In this document: positions 46,481-56,361 of the stretch, piece after piece
Layout: every line of letters begins with the position of its first letter
Numbering within the stretch: the first letter of the stretch is position 1
Origin: Mortierella alpina
Taxonomy: Eukaryota > Mortierellomycota > Mortierellomycetes > Mortierellales > Mortierellaceae
NCBI GenBank assembly: GCA_029449245.1
Contig: JANATF010000012.1
Coordinates: 310,001-374,000, forward strand
DNA length: 64,000 nucleotides
Direction of reading: 5' to 3'
The notes under the pieces: model-generated
Database searches by the model: none
Told to the model about the DNA's origin: nothing
The model's input: only the letters and a program-made list of their open reading frames with translations
Program-made: the position numbers and the translations under genes

Positions 46481-48067
46481 CTATCGGAAAGCGCGCTCCC
46501 AGACTGTCCGTCCACCAAAGAGTTCATCAATGACACTCAACCCTTTCTCGTCCTGCGCTCTATTATCTGCACGTTTCTTACTCCCACCCCCTTCCCTTTG
46601 GTCGTCGCTCTCATCATCGCTGTCCATCATCTTTTTGGGATCGATGTCAGCCACGCTCTCTTCAAACAACGACTTTAAAAACTCCTGCATTTGCTCGATC
46701 CCCTGTGAGGCCATCTTGACCACCATAGCGTTCATCATGGTCCGCTTCCTTCTCGGAACTGTTGACAATGCAGGTGGAGGCCTGGGCACCTGCACTACTG
46801 TAGCACTCCACAGAATGGGGTAATCCGTCCGTTGTTCTGCTTTCTGTCCTGGGTACACGGTGATCTGCTCAAAGCGCCTGAGGATCGACCGTTGAAGTCG
46901 TTCGGTTTTGGGTCCCATAATGAACAAGGATCCGATAGTGGAGTGCGGGTAGAGTGATGGTGCATAGGAAGTCATCTTGGGTACTGGCGCTGGTCCAGCC
47001 CTTGCGGGTGTGTGAACAGTCGAAGAATCCGTGGATGGTGTTGGCATGGATGCTGAATTCGACTTGTATCCGTCTTCAGGCAATGACGGCCTTGAGGGCA
47101 GGGGTGGGTTGTGCTCGATCAAAAAGCCATCGCGAAAGATCACTGGCCCTCCAGCCAATCTGTCCGCCACATCGCGCGGGTCTTCCTCGTCCACGAATTC
47201 CTCTTCTTCTTCTTCCTCCCTCTCCTCTTCCCCCTTCGCATTGCTGGCGTCTTTCATAGTTGTTGTATCGCTTGCTGACCCACCGTCCTTGGGCAACGTT
47301 GTGGCCGACTCTGCCCCCAATTCAGCCCAGCGAACAATCAGTCGCCACTCGGACCTCCTAGCCTTCCACCGCTCCTCCTCTCCTCGCCCACCTGCGATCC
47401 AGTCCAAGACGACACAATTTGGCAGTTCGTCGTCCATATCGTCATCTTTGTCATCTTGTCCATTAACCGCCGCTCCACCTCCGGTGAGCCGATGTTGAGG
47501 GTGACTCGGTCGTTGGGCCTGCAGCAAAATCTCGTGTCTCAAGAAAACGCTCGAGTCCTCGCACGCCACTACAGGTGGCCCCAGAAACAAAAGAACTGCT
47601 CCTGGCCCAACCGTGCTATGCAGGGTCTGAGATGCAGGCGGATGATCTACTCGAGGACTTTTGTAGATTTTGGTGTTACCCTGGCCCAAGACCAGCAATC
47701 GAGCGTGCCGTGTGACGACGAGCTGTAGATCTGGGTGGTCATCTGCTAGTAGACCGCCTCCGTAGGTGATCATGTAGACTATCCTGGGCGGAGGTGGGAG
47801 CGAGAGAACAGCGGTCGGAGAAGTTGGTGTGGATGAGTCATGGAAAGCAGCTGGTGACGACGATGGTGAGGAACGAAGAGCTGTATTGACAGAGGCAGGC
47901 GAGAGCAGCTTGAGTGGATAGGACGCTCGGAGAGAATCGATCTGGGTCAAACTCGACTTTGATCGGGCCGAGGCGCGAAGAAAGTTCTGGGAGACAACGG
48001 CCGTGGTGGAGGGGCCAGTCGCGACGACTCTTGTTTGAAGGTGAGCAGATGGTGGTTGGAATGCCAT
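46481..48067 (-). CDS. ureD: Urease accessory protein UreD
   Basis: Single exon, 528 residues, starting MAFQPPSAHLQTRV. UreD signatures: TQIDSLRASYPLKLLSP, IVYMITYGGGLLADDHPDL, RLLVLGQGNTKIYKSP and, later, GSLFIMGP and VIDELFGGRTVWERAFR. UreD/UreH is the scaffold that lets UreF and UreG load nickel into apo-urease. The protein is nearly twice the bacterial length because of inserted low-complexity segments, including an acidic run (EEEREEEEEEEFVDEEDP, bases about 47190-47240). The start at 48067 was chosen because upstream in-frame codons look like leader sequence. No other urease gene is in the window. Confidence 0.9.
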   Translation of the reverse strand: MAFQPPSAHLQTRVVATGPSTTAVVSQNFLRASARSKSSLTQIDSLRASYPLKLLSPASVNTALRSSPSSSPAAFHDSSTPTSPTAVLSLPPPPRIVYMITYGGGLLADDHPDLQLVVTRHARLLVLGQGNTKIYKSPRVDHPPASQTLHSTVGPGAVLLFLGPPVVACEDSSVFLRHEILLQAQRPSHPQHRLTGGGAAVNGQDDKDDDMDDELPNCVVLDWIAGGRGEEERWKARRSEWRLIVRWAELGAESATTLPKDGGSASDTTTMKDASNAKGEEEREEEEEEEFVDEEDPRDVADRLAGGPVIFRDGFLIEHNPPLPSRPSLPEDGYKSNSASMPTPSTDSSTVHTPARAGPAPVPKMTSYAPSLYPHSTIGSLFIMGPKTERLQRSILRRFEQITVYPGQKAEQRTDYPILWSATVVQVPRPPPALSTVPRRKRTMMNAMVVKMASQGIEQMQEFLKSLFEESVADIDPKKMMDSDDESDDQREGGGSKKRADNRAQDEKGLSVIDELFGGRTVWERAFR

Positions 48068-48386
48068 AGCGGGACTTGGCAGCCGTTCGCCGGTGGGGAC
48101 TTTGGAGTGCTGTGTTTTGTGAATGAGGACTAGCACACGCACGGAAAAAATGACGATGCGGTGGACGTGTGAGGACAGGGACGAATGGATGAATGCAGAG
48201 AGAATCGGACTGAAGGTACCACTCAAAAAAAGGTTCATCACGTGTGAGAACAAAGTGTGCCTGAAGGCGGCGAACTCAATGTCGCTGTCGCTGGCATGTG
48301 GACCCAATAGGTTACGAAGAGGACAGGTCCAGGTCCGGCCGTCCATGCGTCTGGGGTTATGAACAGGGGGATATACTGGCGTGATT

Positions 48387-48426
48387 GCTCAACTAACGGT
48401 CTAGTCCAACGTAGTCTTGAATCGCC
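48387..48426. repeat. Dispersed ~40-bp repeat, copy A
   Basis: GCTCAACTAACGG, then YYTAGTYCAAC and RTAGT ... TGAATCGCC. It matches 56066-56104 in the same orientation with a handful of substitutions and one indel. It lies between the UreD promoter and the LPMO 3' end. Confidence 0.7.
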
Positions 48427-48469
48427 TCCTTATTCTCCCGAGGGTCGTAGTTATGAGCAAACAGAAAGG

Positions 48470-48493
48470 AAAAAAAAAAAAAAAAAAAAAAAA
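48470..48493. repeat. Poly(A) homopolymer run of 24
   Basis: Uninterrupted A tract in intergenic DNA between the UreD and LPMO genes. Length may be unreliable in the assembly. Confidence 0.85.
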
Positions 48494-48645
48494 GGTTGGC
48501 ATGCGGGAGGATGATGCCGATCAACAGCACCTTCTTTATTCAGTTTCAGAGCAATTTATCAAATGTGGGGTCGAATATCCATACACTAAGGAGCGCTCCC
48601 TGTTTCCGTCTCTTCACTGAAATAGGAGAAATAGGAGAAGTGCTC

Positions 48646-49489
48646 TTAACCAATTCGAACCAAGCCAAGGTTAATTCCACGCTTGCCTGCCCCACCGCCA
48701 TAGGCAAAGTAGCCGTTGAGATTGAGAGTCTTCTCCTTGTGGCTCGGGCCAGATGACTTTGTCGACTTGGCGTCACCCACGGCATGGGTGTTCATCTTCT
48801 CATGCAACTGCTTCACGTCCACGACCGTCATCTTCAGGCCTGGAAGTCGTCCGTTCTTGGCTCCATGAATGACGACATTGGCACAATGGTGGTAGAACTG
48901 GTCAGTTGAATAGGCCGTCCATGAGAACGAAAACAGACACTTGTTCGAGTCGAGGCACGAGGGTGCGTTGTGAGGAATCAACACAGGCCACTCGTAGAAG
49001 ATGTCAGGGCACGTCTTGGTGTACTGACCAATGACATTCCAGGTCCTGCCACCATCATACGAAAGCGAGAACTCGCAAGCACCTCCGCCATGTCTGGACT
49101 GAGTGGTGCTTCTGGGTGGCGGGAACTTCTGGTAGTTTTTAATTTCAAAGTTCCAGAAGCGGACCGGGATCACCTCACCGGCTTTGTAAGTAGAGACTGG
49201 GCCCTTCTTGTAGCCGCCTAATGTTCATTCACATAATTCACACTGGTCAAAACGTTGGTCATAAAGGACGACAAGCCTATAGAAGTTGCAACGGCAAAAA
49301 CTTACCGCAGGGAAATTTCTTTCCATGGTAACCAATCCAAGCGTGGACATCACTGGAGGGGTTTTTAGACCAAGGCCCTGCCTGAGCTGGAGGGTTGGAC
49401 ATAGCAATATGACCAGAGGAAGTCGGAAGCGTGGACAAGAGTACGGAGGTGGCGAGCATAACGCTCGCGGCAAACGAAAATGCTTTCAT
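48646..49489 (-). CDS. AA11-like lytic polysaccharide monooxygenase
   Basis: Two minus-strand exons, 49306-49489 and 48646-49217, 251 residues. A signal peptide (MKAFSFAASVMLATSVLLST...SSG) is followed directly by His (HIAMSNPPAQAG), which after cleavage would be the first copper ligand. The second His is in SRHGGGACEFSLSYDGG and the axial Tyr in QFYHHCANVVI; both positions match what is known of AA11 enzymes, copper oxidases that cleave chitin. Cys pairs and the TCPDIFYEWPVLIPHNAPS segment support a secreted globular domain. The C-terminal ~60 residues are Lys/Gly-rich with no recognisable carbohydrate-binding module. Function is likely chitin remodelling or nutrition. Confidence 0.85.
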
Positions 49490-50150
49490 TGTTTCGAGAT
49501 GCGTTGCTTTTCGTGGGTTGTTGTTGGTGAAGCGTCAAAATTCGGTGGAGTTCAGTGTTGAGCAGAAGAGAAAAAGGAAATGCTGTGGCAGCAGGACAAG
49601 AAATAGGGCCTTTGGTAGGTGCTTTATACGACTGGAATGACACACTAGCTGTGGGCCGACAAACTTAAAGATGCCTCCTCCCCTCGACTCTGCTGCCAAT
49701 TTGGAATGAAGTGCTCTCCCGGAACTGATGGCGCCAATATTAATTGAGTACTGTTGTGGCAAGCGTAATCAAAACTAGCTTGCAAACTGAAGGTTTATCC
49801 AGATGGAGGAACAATTTAAGTCCCAACACGAGTCCAGCTGGATGATTATTACGATAAGCAGGACGCTCTCCTGCCTGTGGTGCCTGTGAGGCGTTAGGCA
49901 AAATTTGCACTAACGAACTGCGTTTGAGTGCGCGGTTTTCAGCAGGGCTCATGTTTGCCCCTGAGGAAGCCTAGGCATCTATTCTGAGCCAACCCGCGGA
50001 CCTTGCTCTCCATCTCTAGACTGAACTCAGGTCTTCTCCAAGCAATCTCGCATAAATAAGGCACTGCCGTATTCATCCATAAGAGAAGGTTCGGTGGACG
50101 AGTGCGTATTTGTAAAAGGTATTTTGAGATAATGCAGAAATGTACATTCC

Positions 50151-52233
50151 CTACTCCTCCCTGGCTTTAGCAGTGAGGTCGTCTTCATTTGCCTCGTCGG
50201 GCTCTGCGATCATAGCCTTCTTGTCCGCAAGTGTGGCAGTCACTGCCTCAGGGTCCTCCTTGTCCTCTGTATCGTGTGCCTGCTCCTCAGGATGGTGCCT
50301 TGACGGGTGCTGACCAGCTTCACTCGTCAGAGTGACATTAGGATCGTGGCTGTATACACGAAGACCCAGCATGATTTGCCAGTTCTCCTCATCCAGTTGC
50401 TGATCCTCCTCTTCATAATCCTCATCATCAACACCCAGCAACTTGCGCCCAGTCACACGGGCCATTGACATGGACCGGATAATGCTAGCCTTGCGCTGTT
50501 GGAACATGTACGAGGATTTATCCATCTTGACGGCCTCAACTACGACCTCGACATCGTTCGAGCGCGTAGAAGGAACCACCGCATTATCCTCCTCAGCCTC
50601 GGCTCCATTATCGGGGATGATGTCTGTCGGCTCACGCTGCACATGAGGAATGACGGTGTAAGAGCCAGCTTCGAGCTTCAGCTCACAGTTGACGCTTCGC
50701 ATAGAGTAAGGAACAGTGATCTTGGCGCGTTTGATTAGCCTACGATGCTGGTCGTAAACGTGGAACGAGAGCGTGTAGAGGAAATCGGCGTTGAACGCTC
50801 CATAGTAACGAGTATCAGGCTGGCTCAGTACAATGACAGTGTCGGTGGCCTGGCTCAGCTCAAAGTGGAACTGGCCACTTGATCGAGGCTCGACATTATA
50901 GGGGATCCAGCTAGAGGCCACGGACCATGATGCATCAAAGACGCGGCACCGATCAATTGTGGTGAAGATGCGCAAAAAGTCTCTGTAGGGCATCCAGAAA
51001 CGACCATCGTTCTTGTCTTCTTGCTTGAGCTGCTTGATGGCCTCGGGCGTCCACTTCTCCGATTCATCCGACCAAGCGCCATTCCATTCAACGGCGCCCC
51101 ATGGATTTCGGATCTATAAACAGTAATGGATGGTCGTACAAAGGCACTCCGTGCTTCATGTTAACTTTGGGCCGTTCACCACCAGTGGAAGTGTTATAAG
51201 GCTAGTACGAACGCGGGAGACTTACATGAACAAGACGCTCGCCTTCAAACTCTGCAACATCCAGGACGCTGTACGCATGCCCGCTCTGGATACCGTGCTT
51301 CTCGGGCTCGTCTTCCTCAAAGTTGATCGAGCATCCCATCAGAGTTGCTTTGTTGACCTGTTTCATCTCTTCCTCCCAGAACCTGTCCTTGTCCAAGATA
51401 TCGGCCGTAAACATCATCGAGGCGATTCCTCCTGTCAGGTCCTCAATGCCCTCGGCAGTAAAGCCTCCTGTCAAGGTCTCGTAGTCTCCATGGATCTTGG
51501 CATAGGCTTTCTCCATAAGGGGCAGCCATGACTCCCGCTCCTCGCTACAAGAACTAAAGTACAGCGAGCGTCGGCACGACTGCTTGTCGATCTTGTAAAA
51601 CAGCTGGTCATCGACCACAGTCGACACCCAGTCGCCATCTTTGAAAAAGATGAATCCATAAACGCCCACTTGCTCGTTTTTCTTGACACAAAGTTGCTCC
51701 AGCAACCCGGGGATGTTGGAAAGGACAGCCAGCGAGGCAACGAACCAACAATCGCCCACAGAGCCCTATCATGCCATACACAAAATTAGAGTTTTGGGAT
51801 CGGGTCAGGTTGTTTCTCATTGTTTGCACGACTACTTTGCGACCCTTCTTCTTGTTCCATCCTTCCCGCGACGCACCTGCTTGATATCGTCTGGACTAGC
51901 GCCGTTTAAGAAAAAGACTGGGTTTCTGAACAAATCCGTCAACCGCTTTGTACCGGCAATGTCGCTATAGACTGTCTCGCTGATCAGGGACGAGTAAAGA
52001 CAGTTGCGACGGTCGTTCAACAGGTCAAACTTGGAGTCTCTGAACTTGCAGTTGTTTGCAATGCACTCCTCGACGATGGCGTCGACCTTGTTGGCACAGG
52101 CCTCACGAGCTGCCGCCATGGCTGACGTTGCGACCAAGGTGACAGATGGCATCTGCAAGGTTTTGTTGTGCTTGACCTTGGCTGCTGCGATAGCGCCGGG
52201 AGTAGTGTTCCTTTTGCTCGTTTTCTTCGTCAT
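50151..52233 (-). CDS. Calpain-family cysteine protease
   Basis: Minus-strand exons 51877-52233, 51765-51226 and 51113-50151, 619 residues. The papain-like calpain core has SVGDCWFVASLAVLS (catalytic Cys), IQSGHAYSVLDVAEF (His) and, completed by the second splice, VHIRNPWGAVEWNGAWSDES (Asn and Trp). The order Cys-His-Asn and the length of the catalytic block fit CysPc. A beta-sandwich domain (about residues 340-480) follows. The C-terminal ~100 residues are acidic and low complexity. The N-terminus (MTKKTSKRNTTPGAI) is basic, with no signal peptide, so it is probably intracellular. Calpains make limited, often calcium-linked cuts; no EF-hand domain is present here. Confidence 0.93.
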
Positions 52234-52916
52234 GGCTGTAATATCTTGTTGAGTAAGTTCTGGTGCGTGAGCAAACGGGTAAGTGTACTCAAAGAAAAGT
52301 GGGAGGTTTTTTTTGAAGTCGACAGGGAGGAGTGTGTGCGAAGAAAAAAATGCAAGGAACAAGGTCCACTCTTTTTATATGGTCCTGTGCTCGCTGCGCC
52401 GGACGCTCCTCAGCCCACACAAGGTTCCATGCACTGTAGCGAATACTGTGTGCATGTACATGTGCTTCAACTGAAAAAATAGTAACGCCTCCCTGCCTCA
52501 GCCCTGTCACTCGATTTCCCTTTTACTGGATAGGGGGAAAGTCTTCGCCTCCCAAAGCGCACATGGCCACTGCAATCAGGACCTATTCGTCGCCTGCAAG
52601 CACTACTCTCTCTCTGCTTTCAAAGTACACATATATAACAGTGTTTGTGCTGCCGGTCAGACATCGATCGCTACCTGACATCATGACTCGAGGATTGCCA
52701 TGCCAGAATGTGCTTTTTGAGCAGTTGGACTGACAACGCACCATTGACGACAAACTCGGCGACTCGAGAATGGTCAAGGCAAGGTCATTGCAAATCAGCG
52801 GAATTATTCACGGTCTGCAGTTGACAATGGTTATTCAGCTCTCTTGCCAAAGATTCAATGGCGCTGCACGGAGTCAGGCTGCACACCCACTTTGAAACGA
52901 TCAACCTACGTAAGAT

Positions 52917-53095
52917 GGCACACTACTTAAAAAGGGGATGATGATAATTACACGCCCCCGTGTACACCTATTTTTCACGCCCCCCGTGTAAATAGGGCCG
53001 AATCGTCCAAACTGATAATCTCACGCTCCCGTGAATCTCTTTTTTCACGCCCCCCGTGTAAATAGGCCAAAATGAAAAAGGTCGTGAAATTCACG
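52917..53095. repeat. Left terminal inverted repeat with palindrome array
   Basis: Contains CACG-N-CGTG palindromes at 52950-52963, 52976-52988, 53022-53033, 53046-53058 and an inverted-sense one (CGTGAA-A-TTCACG) at 53083-53095. The order and sequence of the first four mirror the right end. The outer half (about 52917-52990) is the best conserved. Confidence 0.85.
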
Positions 53096-54054
53096 GCCTC
53101 CATGACCTATTCTCTCGAACTTCCTATACATCGCTGGGCACTTCTCATTACGACAGCGTAACTAGTTTTAAAAGAGGCAAGGAAGATGTATTGTCACCAC
53201 TCGTCCGTAAGATGAGCTCATTGCGTTCTCACCACTCTCATCTTGCTCACTAGCACCGTCCCTCCTATCCTATCGCCGCGTCATAACTTACCATCCTCGC
53301 CGCGCCGACCTCAGTGCAACAATTGGTGAAGTGAGGAGGAGAGTCGTTTATTGGTTGTCGAGACAAGGCTTGACGCGTGTATCTATTTTTTTTTTGTTAT
53401 TAACTACGATCCCCCGGAAGCTGCAGTCTCTTTATATGCTCAGGGCTGGATGAAGCTTCCAGAACTGTGTAATAGCAACAGGACAAGAGGGTGTGGGCAA
53501 GAGGAATACAGGGGAAAGGTAAGGAGGGAACAAGAGGGAGGCCAGAGGGTAGACAAGCATACTAGGAACCAAGAGGAAGAAGCAGGAACCGATCATGTTT
53601 ATTATACACGGGCGAGAGGGTACTATAGTAAGGTGTGGGGAGGTGAAGTGATTTGAGGAGGGTGAAGCAGATACGCCTGGAGGTGGCGAAGTGCATTCTA
53701 TGATACTGTGATACTGTGACATAAAGTCACTCCATCCATTGCACTCAGGATATACGTAGGCAGCCGTTGAAGTATCTGCAGTATCCTGATATGTAGTCTT
53801 CAATACGCTAACTTCTTGAACCATGATCCTGCTTGCCCTCATAACTCCTTCACAGATCTGTAGTCTGGGCAGATTGTAGTCTGCGCAACCTACTTTCTTA
53901 ATCACATGATAGTAGCTATAAAGAGCCCCAGGAACCGACCTTTTTAGATTCCGGTTCCTGGCAAAACAAACAAACAGTTCCCTCTCTTGTCTCATTACTT
54001 CCAATCCGGTGCAAAAAAAATGGCAGCTCTAAAGCACATTCATTTCGGATCCGA

Positions 54055-54759
54055 ATGGCTCCACAGCTGCTAGGAAGGCTAGATCCAGCGGAGGTTCATG
54101 CAGTGTATTGCGTCGTGGACCGAGTGAATCGTCGGAAGATTGAGTATGTGATCCTGCTTGCTGATCGCTCATACTTTTGTAGCTGCCTTCTGCTTCAGAA
54201 TTCAGGACTGGTGTGCAAACACTTTTTTTACCTGATGCAGGAGTACGAGAGTTGCAAGTTCCATCTGAAGCTCGTCCGTACTCGGTGGTTCAAGGATGAG
54301 GCGCTGGCCGTGGACAATATCGACAAATTTATGGGCAAGCAAGCCTTCCTTGTTGCCAACTGCCATAACGTCGACTTGCAGCCTGAACAGCGGCCGAGCG
54401 TGTCCTACTTGGAGGATGTGCGCAAAATGATCTCGGAGGAGTCGGCTATCCCTAAGCCTGGTAAAATCGAGGCGCGAAAGAAGAGACAGTATGGTGAGTT
54501 GATGGGGGTGGCCAAGTCGGCCATCTCCTTGGCTCAAGATGACCAGGACTCCGCCACGCGTCTTGATATTATGGATTCAATCGAGGGAGTGTTACATAGG
54601 CGACAAAAGAGGCTAGCTTCGTCTGAGGGCCCTCTCGAGGACGCCGATGAGATTAAGGATCCTTTGGTGGGAAAAAAAGTCGGTCGCCCACGATCATCTC
54701 GCAAGAAAGCCGCCTACGAGAAGTTCACAAGCAAGAAAAAGGACAAGGGTGCTCAATGA
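54055..54759 (+). CDS. SWIM-finger protein, C-terminal remnant of a MULE transposase
   Basis: 234 residues from ATG 54055 to TGA 54757-54759. The SWIM zinc finger pattern CxCx(n)CxH is present: FCSCLLLQNSGLVCKHFFYLM, residues about 41-62. In MULE transposases this follows the DDE domain and binds DNA or zinc. After it comes FHLKLVRTRWFKDEAL, as in other SWIM/FAR1-type transposase tails, then a charged C-terminus with an AT-hook-like KVGRPRSSRKKAAYEKF. The frame is open upstream of the ATG for at least 85 bases without recognisable sequence, so the true start may be spliced or lost. Whether this is expressed is unknown. Confidence 0.65.
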   Translation: MAPQLLGRLDPAEVHAVYCVVDRVNRRKIEYVILLADRSYFCSCLLLQNSGLVCKHFFYLMQEYESCKFHLKLVRTRWFKDEALAVDNIDKFMGKQAFLVANCHNVDLQPEQRPSVSYLEDVRKMISEESAIPKPGKIEARKKRQYGELMGVAKSAISLAQDDQDSATRLDIMDSIEGVLHRRQKRLASSEGPLEDADEIKDPLVGKKVGRPRSSRKKAAYEKFTSKKKDKGAQ

Positions 54760-54870
54760 GGATGTGAGGGCGAGGGTGGGTGACGAATGATGAGGTAGAG
54801 AAAGGCGAAAAATATTACTGTCTTGTTATACAACGTAGCAAATGAAAGGAAAAAAGTATGGTGTCGTGGT

Positions 54871-54891
54871 ACCTGTGCATGGTGCACAGGT
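54871..54891. other. Perfect 9-bp inverted repeat inside the MULE
   Basis: Arms ACCTGTGCA and TGCACAGGT around a 3-base loop (TGG), 112 bp after the SWIM ORF. It could be a hairpin in the 3' UTR or a protein-binding site. Confidence 0.8.
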
Positions 54892-55509
54892 GTTATTGTC
54901 AATATGTGGAGCAGGAGTATGGATGCATTGATTCAGCAGTAGAAACTTCTCAGCAGCCATTTGAAGTGTCATCAGCCTATTCTCACCCTAGCCTCATAGA
55001 TCCCAACCTCGTATGGCTCCTAGCACTTAGGTCGCTAAGCTATCAGAGCTAGGTAGAAAATCTTACCTCAGGAAGGAACGCGGTGCAGACGGGGTTCAAC
55101 TTGAACCAGGTACGCTGATGTGTGTATGCATGCATAATAGTGGTGTATTGGTTCTCATGTTGTAGTTGGCACTGCGATGGATGAAGCCCATGGTGGAATC
55201 CTTATTACCCGCCCATTGAAGGAGACTACAGCATCTCCTAGCCCCTATCAGTCACCCAAAAGCACCCTCAAGACCATAGGTCGCATCGCGTCAAGTAGTT
55301 GCCAATATCCAACTTCAACTCGGCATACAAAGATCAGCCTAGCAATTATTGGACAATCATCGAATAGTAAGTAATACGTCGAGCAGAGAATCCAACGTCA
55401 ATCGCATTCGTTGTAGTTCAAATGTGCTACAAAAACGCGTGTGGGTGGTTCAGGGCGCCTTGAAAAGAAAATCCTGGTACCCTTACTGGTGAAGAAAGAA
55501 GAGTTATAT

Positions 55510-55687
55510 AGAGAGGGGCCGTGAGTTTTTCATTTTGACGATGTTACACGGGGGACGTGAGAGTATGGGTTCACGGGAGCGTGAAAATATTTTTTGCCCT
55601 ATGTTTTTGATAAATACACGGGGGGCGTGAAAAGTAGGTGTACACGGGGGCGTGTTTTTATTATAGTTCTTAAAAAGGCATTGTGCC
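55510..55687. repeat. Right terminal inverted repeat with palindrome array
   Basis: Palindromes at 55547-55559, 55572-55583, 55617-55629 and 55642-55655, in the mirror order of the left end. The outermost 14 bp unit (ACACG-4-CGTGT) is identical in both ends, and so is the spacer TACACCTA beside it apart from one base in the following tract. Confidence 0.85.
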
Positions 55688-55752
55688 GACTTGTAGATCG
55701 ATCATCGGCTGCTAACGGCAAAAAGGGAAGAAAATGAACAGAACGAAAAAAA

Positions 55753-55825
55753 TGCTCACTGCAGGGATCGAACCTGCGGCCTTTGCGTTATTAGCACAAC
55801 GCTCTACCGACTAAGCTAAGCGAGC
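55753..55825 (-). tRNA. tRNA-Ile (anticodon AAT)
   Basis: Read on the minus strand from 55825: acceptor GCTCGCT pairs with AGTGAGC (one G-U); D arm GCTTAGTCGGTAGAGC; anticodon stem TTGTG/CGCAA with loop CTAATAA, anticodon AAT; T arm GCAGG-TTCGATC-CCTGC with the B-box. Discriminator base A at 55753, then a T run (terminator for RNA polymerase III). No intron. It decodes AUU and AUC isoleucine codons after A34-to-inosine editing. Confidence 0.95.
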
Positions 55826-56361
55826 TCTTAAGGGCTTTAACCTCCTTAATTGATTTGAAATTCGAAATTAGTCAGCACATGATGATTCTGTGAACAAATC
55901 CTTCCAATTAAAGAGGGTAAGTTTCATTATACAGAGGTATTTCGAGTTATGGAGGTACAAGGTATGGGGGTACGGTTTGGCGCGTTTTTTTTCGGCTTGT
56001 AGAAAAAATGGCTGTGGACGCGTGTGCCAGGTAGTTCTAAAGAAGGTCTACGCCGGCCAAGAACGGCTCAACTAACGGCTTAGTTCAACATAGTTTGATT
56101 CGCCCAGTTGCCATGCCTCGGGATTGCTTGGATGAGCACGCCAAAAAAAAACTTGCTTTCCATGCTGTTCGTGCACCCTCCGATTTGAGATGAAAAAAAC
56201 ATGCTGATCCTCAATCGCCACCACTGACAAGTTCTTCGTGCACAGAGCGCCGTCGAGACCCGCTCCCCACTAGTACGAGTTTTACCAACGTGAAAAAAAA
56301 GAAGAGTCGCTGCACAGTATGTATTTAATATGCACCAAGCCAAGGCACGAGGATAGGGATG
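55826..56361. other. Short gap with possible transposon-end debris
   Basis: AT-rich just upstream of the tRNA. The stretch 55895-55990 (AAAGAGGG, TATACAGAGGTATTTCGAG, GGAGGTAC) has the look of a degraded pogo/Tigger-type terminal sequence, by impression only. Copy B of the dispersed ~40-bp repeat is at 56066-56104. Confidence 0.3.
56066..56104. repeat. Dispersed ~40-bp repeat, copy B
   Basis: GCTCAACTAACGG and GTTCAACATAGT match copy A at 48387-48426. Located 257 bp past the end of the orphan membrane/secreted gene (minus strand). Confidence 0.7.

Larger units (their letters stand above)
52917..55687. mobile_element. Mutator-like (MULE) DNA transposon, degenerate or non-autonomous
   Basis: About 2.77 kb bounded by inverted termini that start GGCACA (left) and end TGTGCC (right). 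Both ends carry the same ordered set of short palindromes. Between them lies an ORF for a SWIM zinc finger, the typical C-terminal module of MULE transposases. The DDE catalytic part is not recognisable. Weak inverted similarity continues outward a further ~18 bp, to a GATC on each side (near 52899 and 55699). No 8-10 bp target-site duplication could be found at either possible boundary, so the exact ends are uncertain and the insertion is probably old. Confidence 0.75.

Noticed and set aside
47031-47498. Ser-rich + strand ORF across UreD
   Set aside because: Antisense to well-supported UreD sequence.
53432-54004. 190-residue minus-strand ORF inside the MULE
   Set aside because: No transposase or other motif and low-quality composition. 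It might overlap the lost catalytic region on the other strand, but that could not be shown.
52900-55700. Retrotransposon or Helitron origin for the 52.9-55.7 kb element
   Set aside because: No reverse transcriptase, LTR, poly(A) tail or Helitron terminus; ends are inverted and a SWIM finger is present, which favours a MULE.
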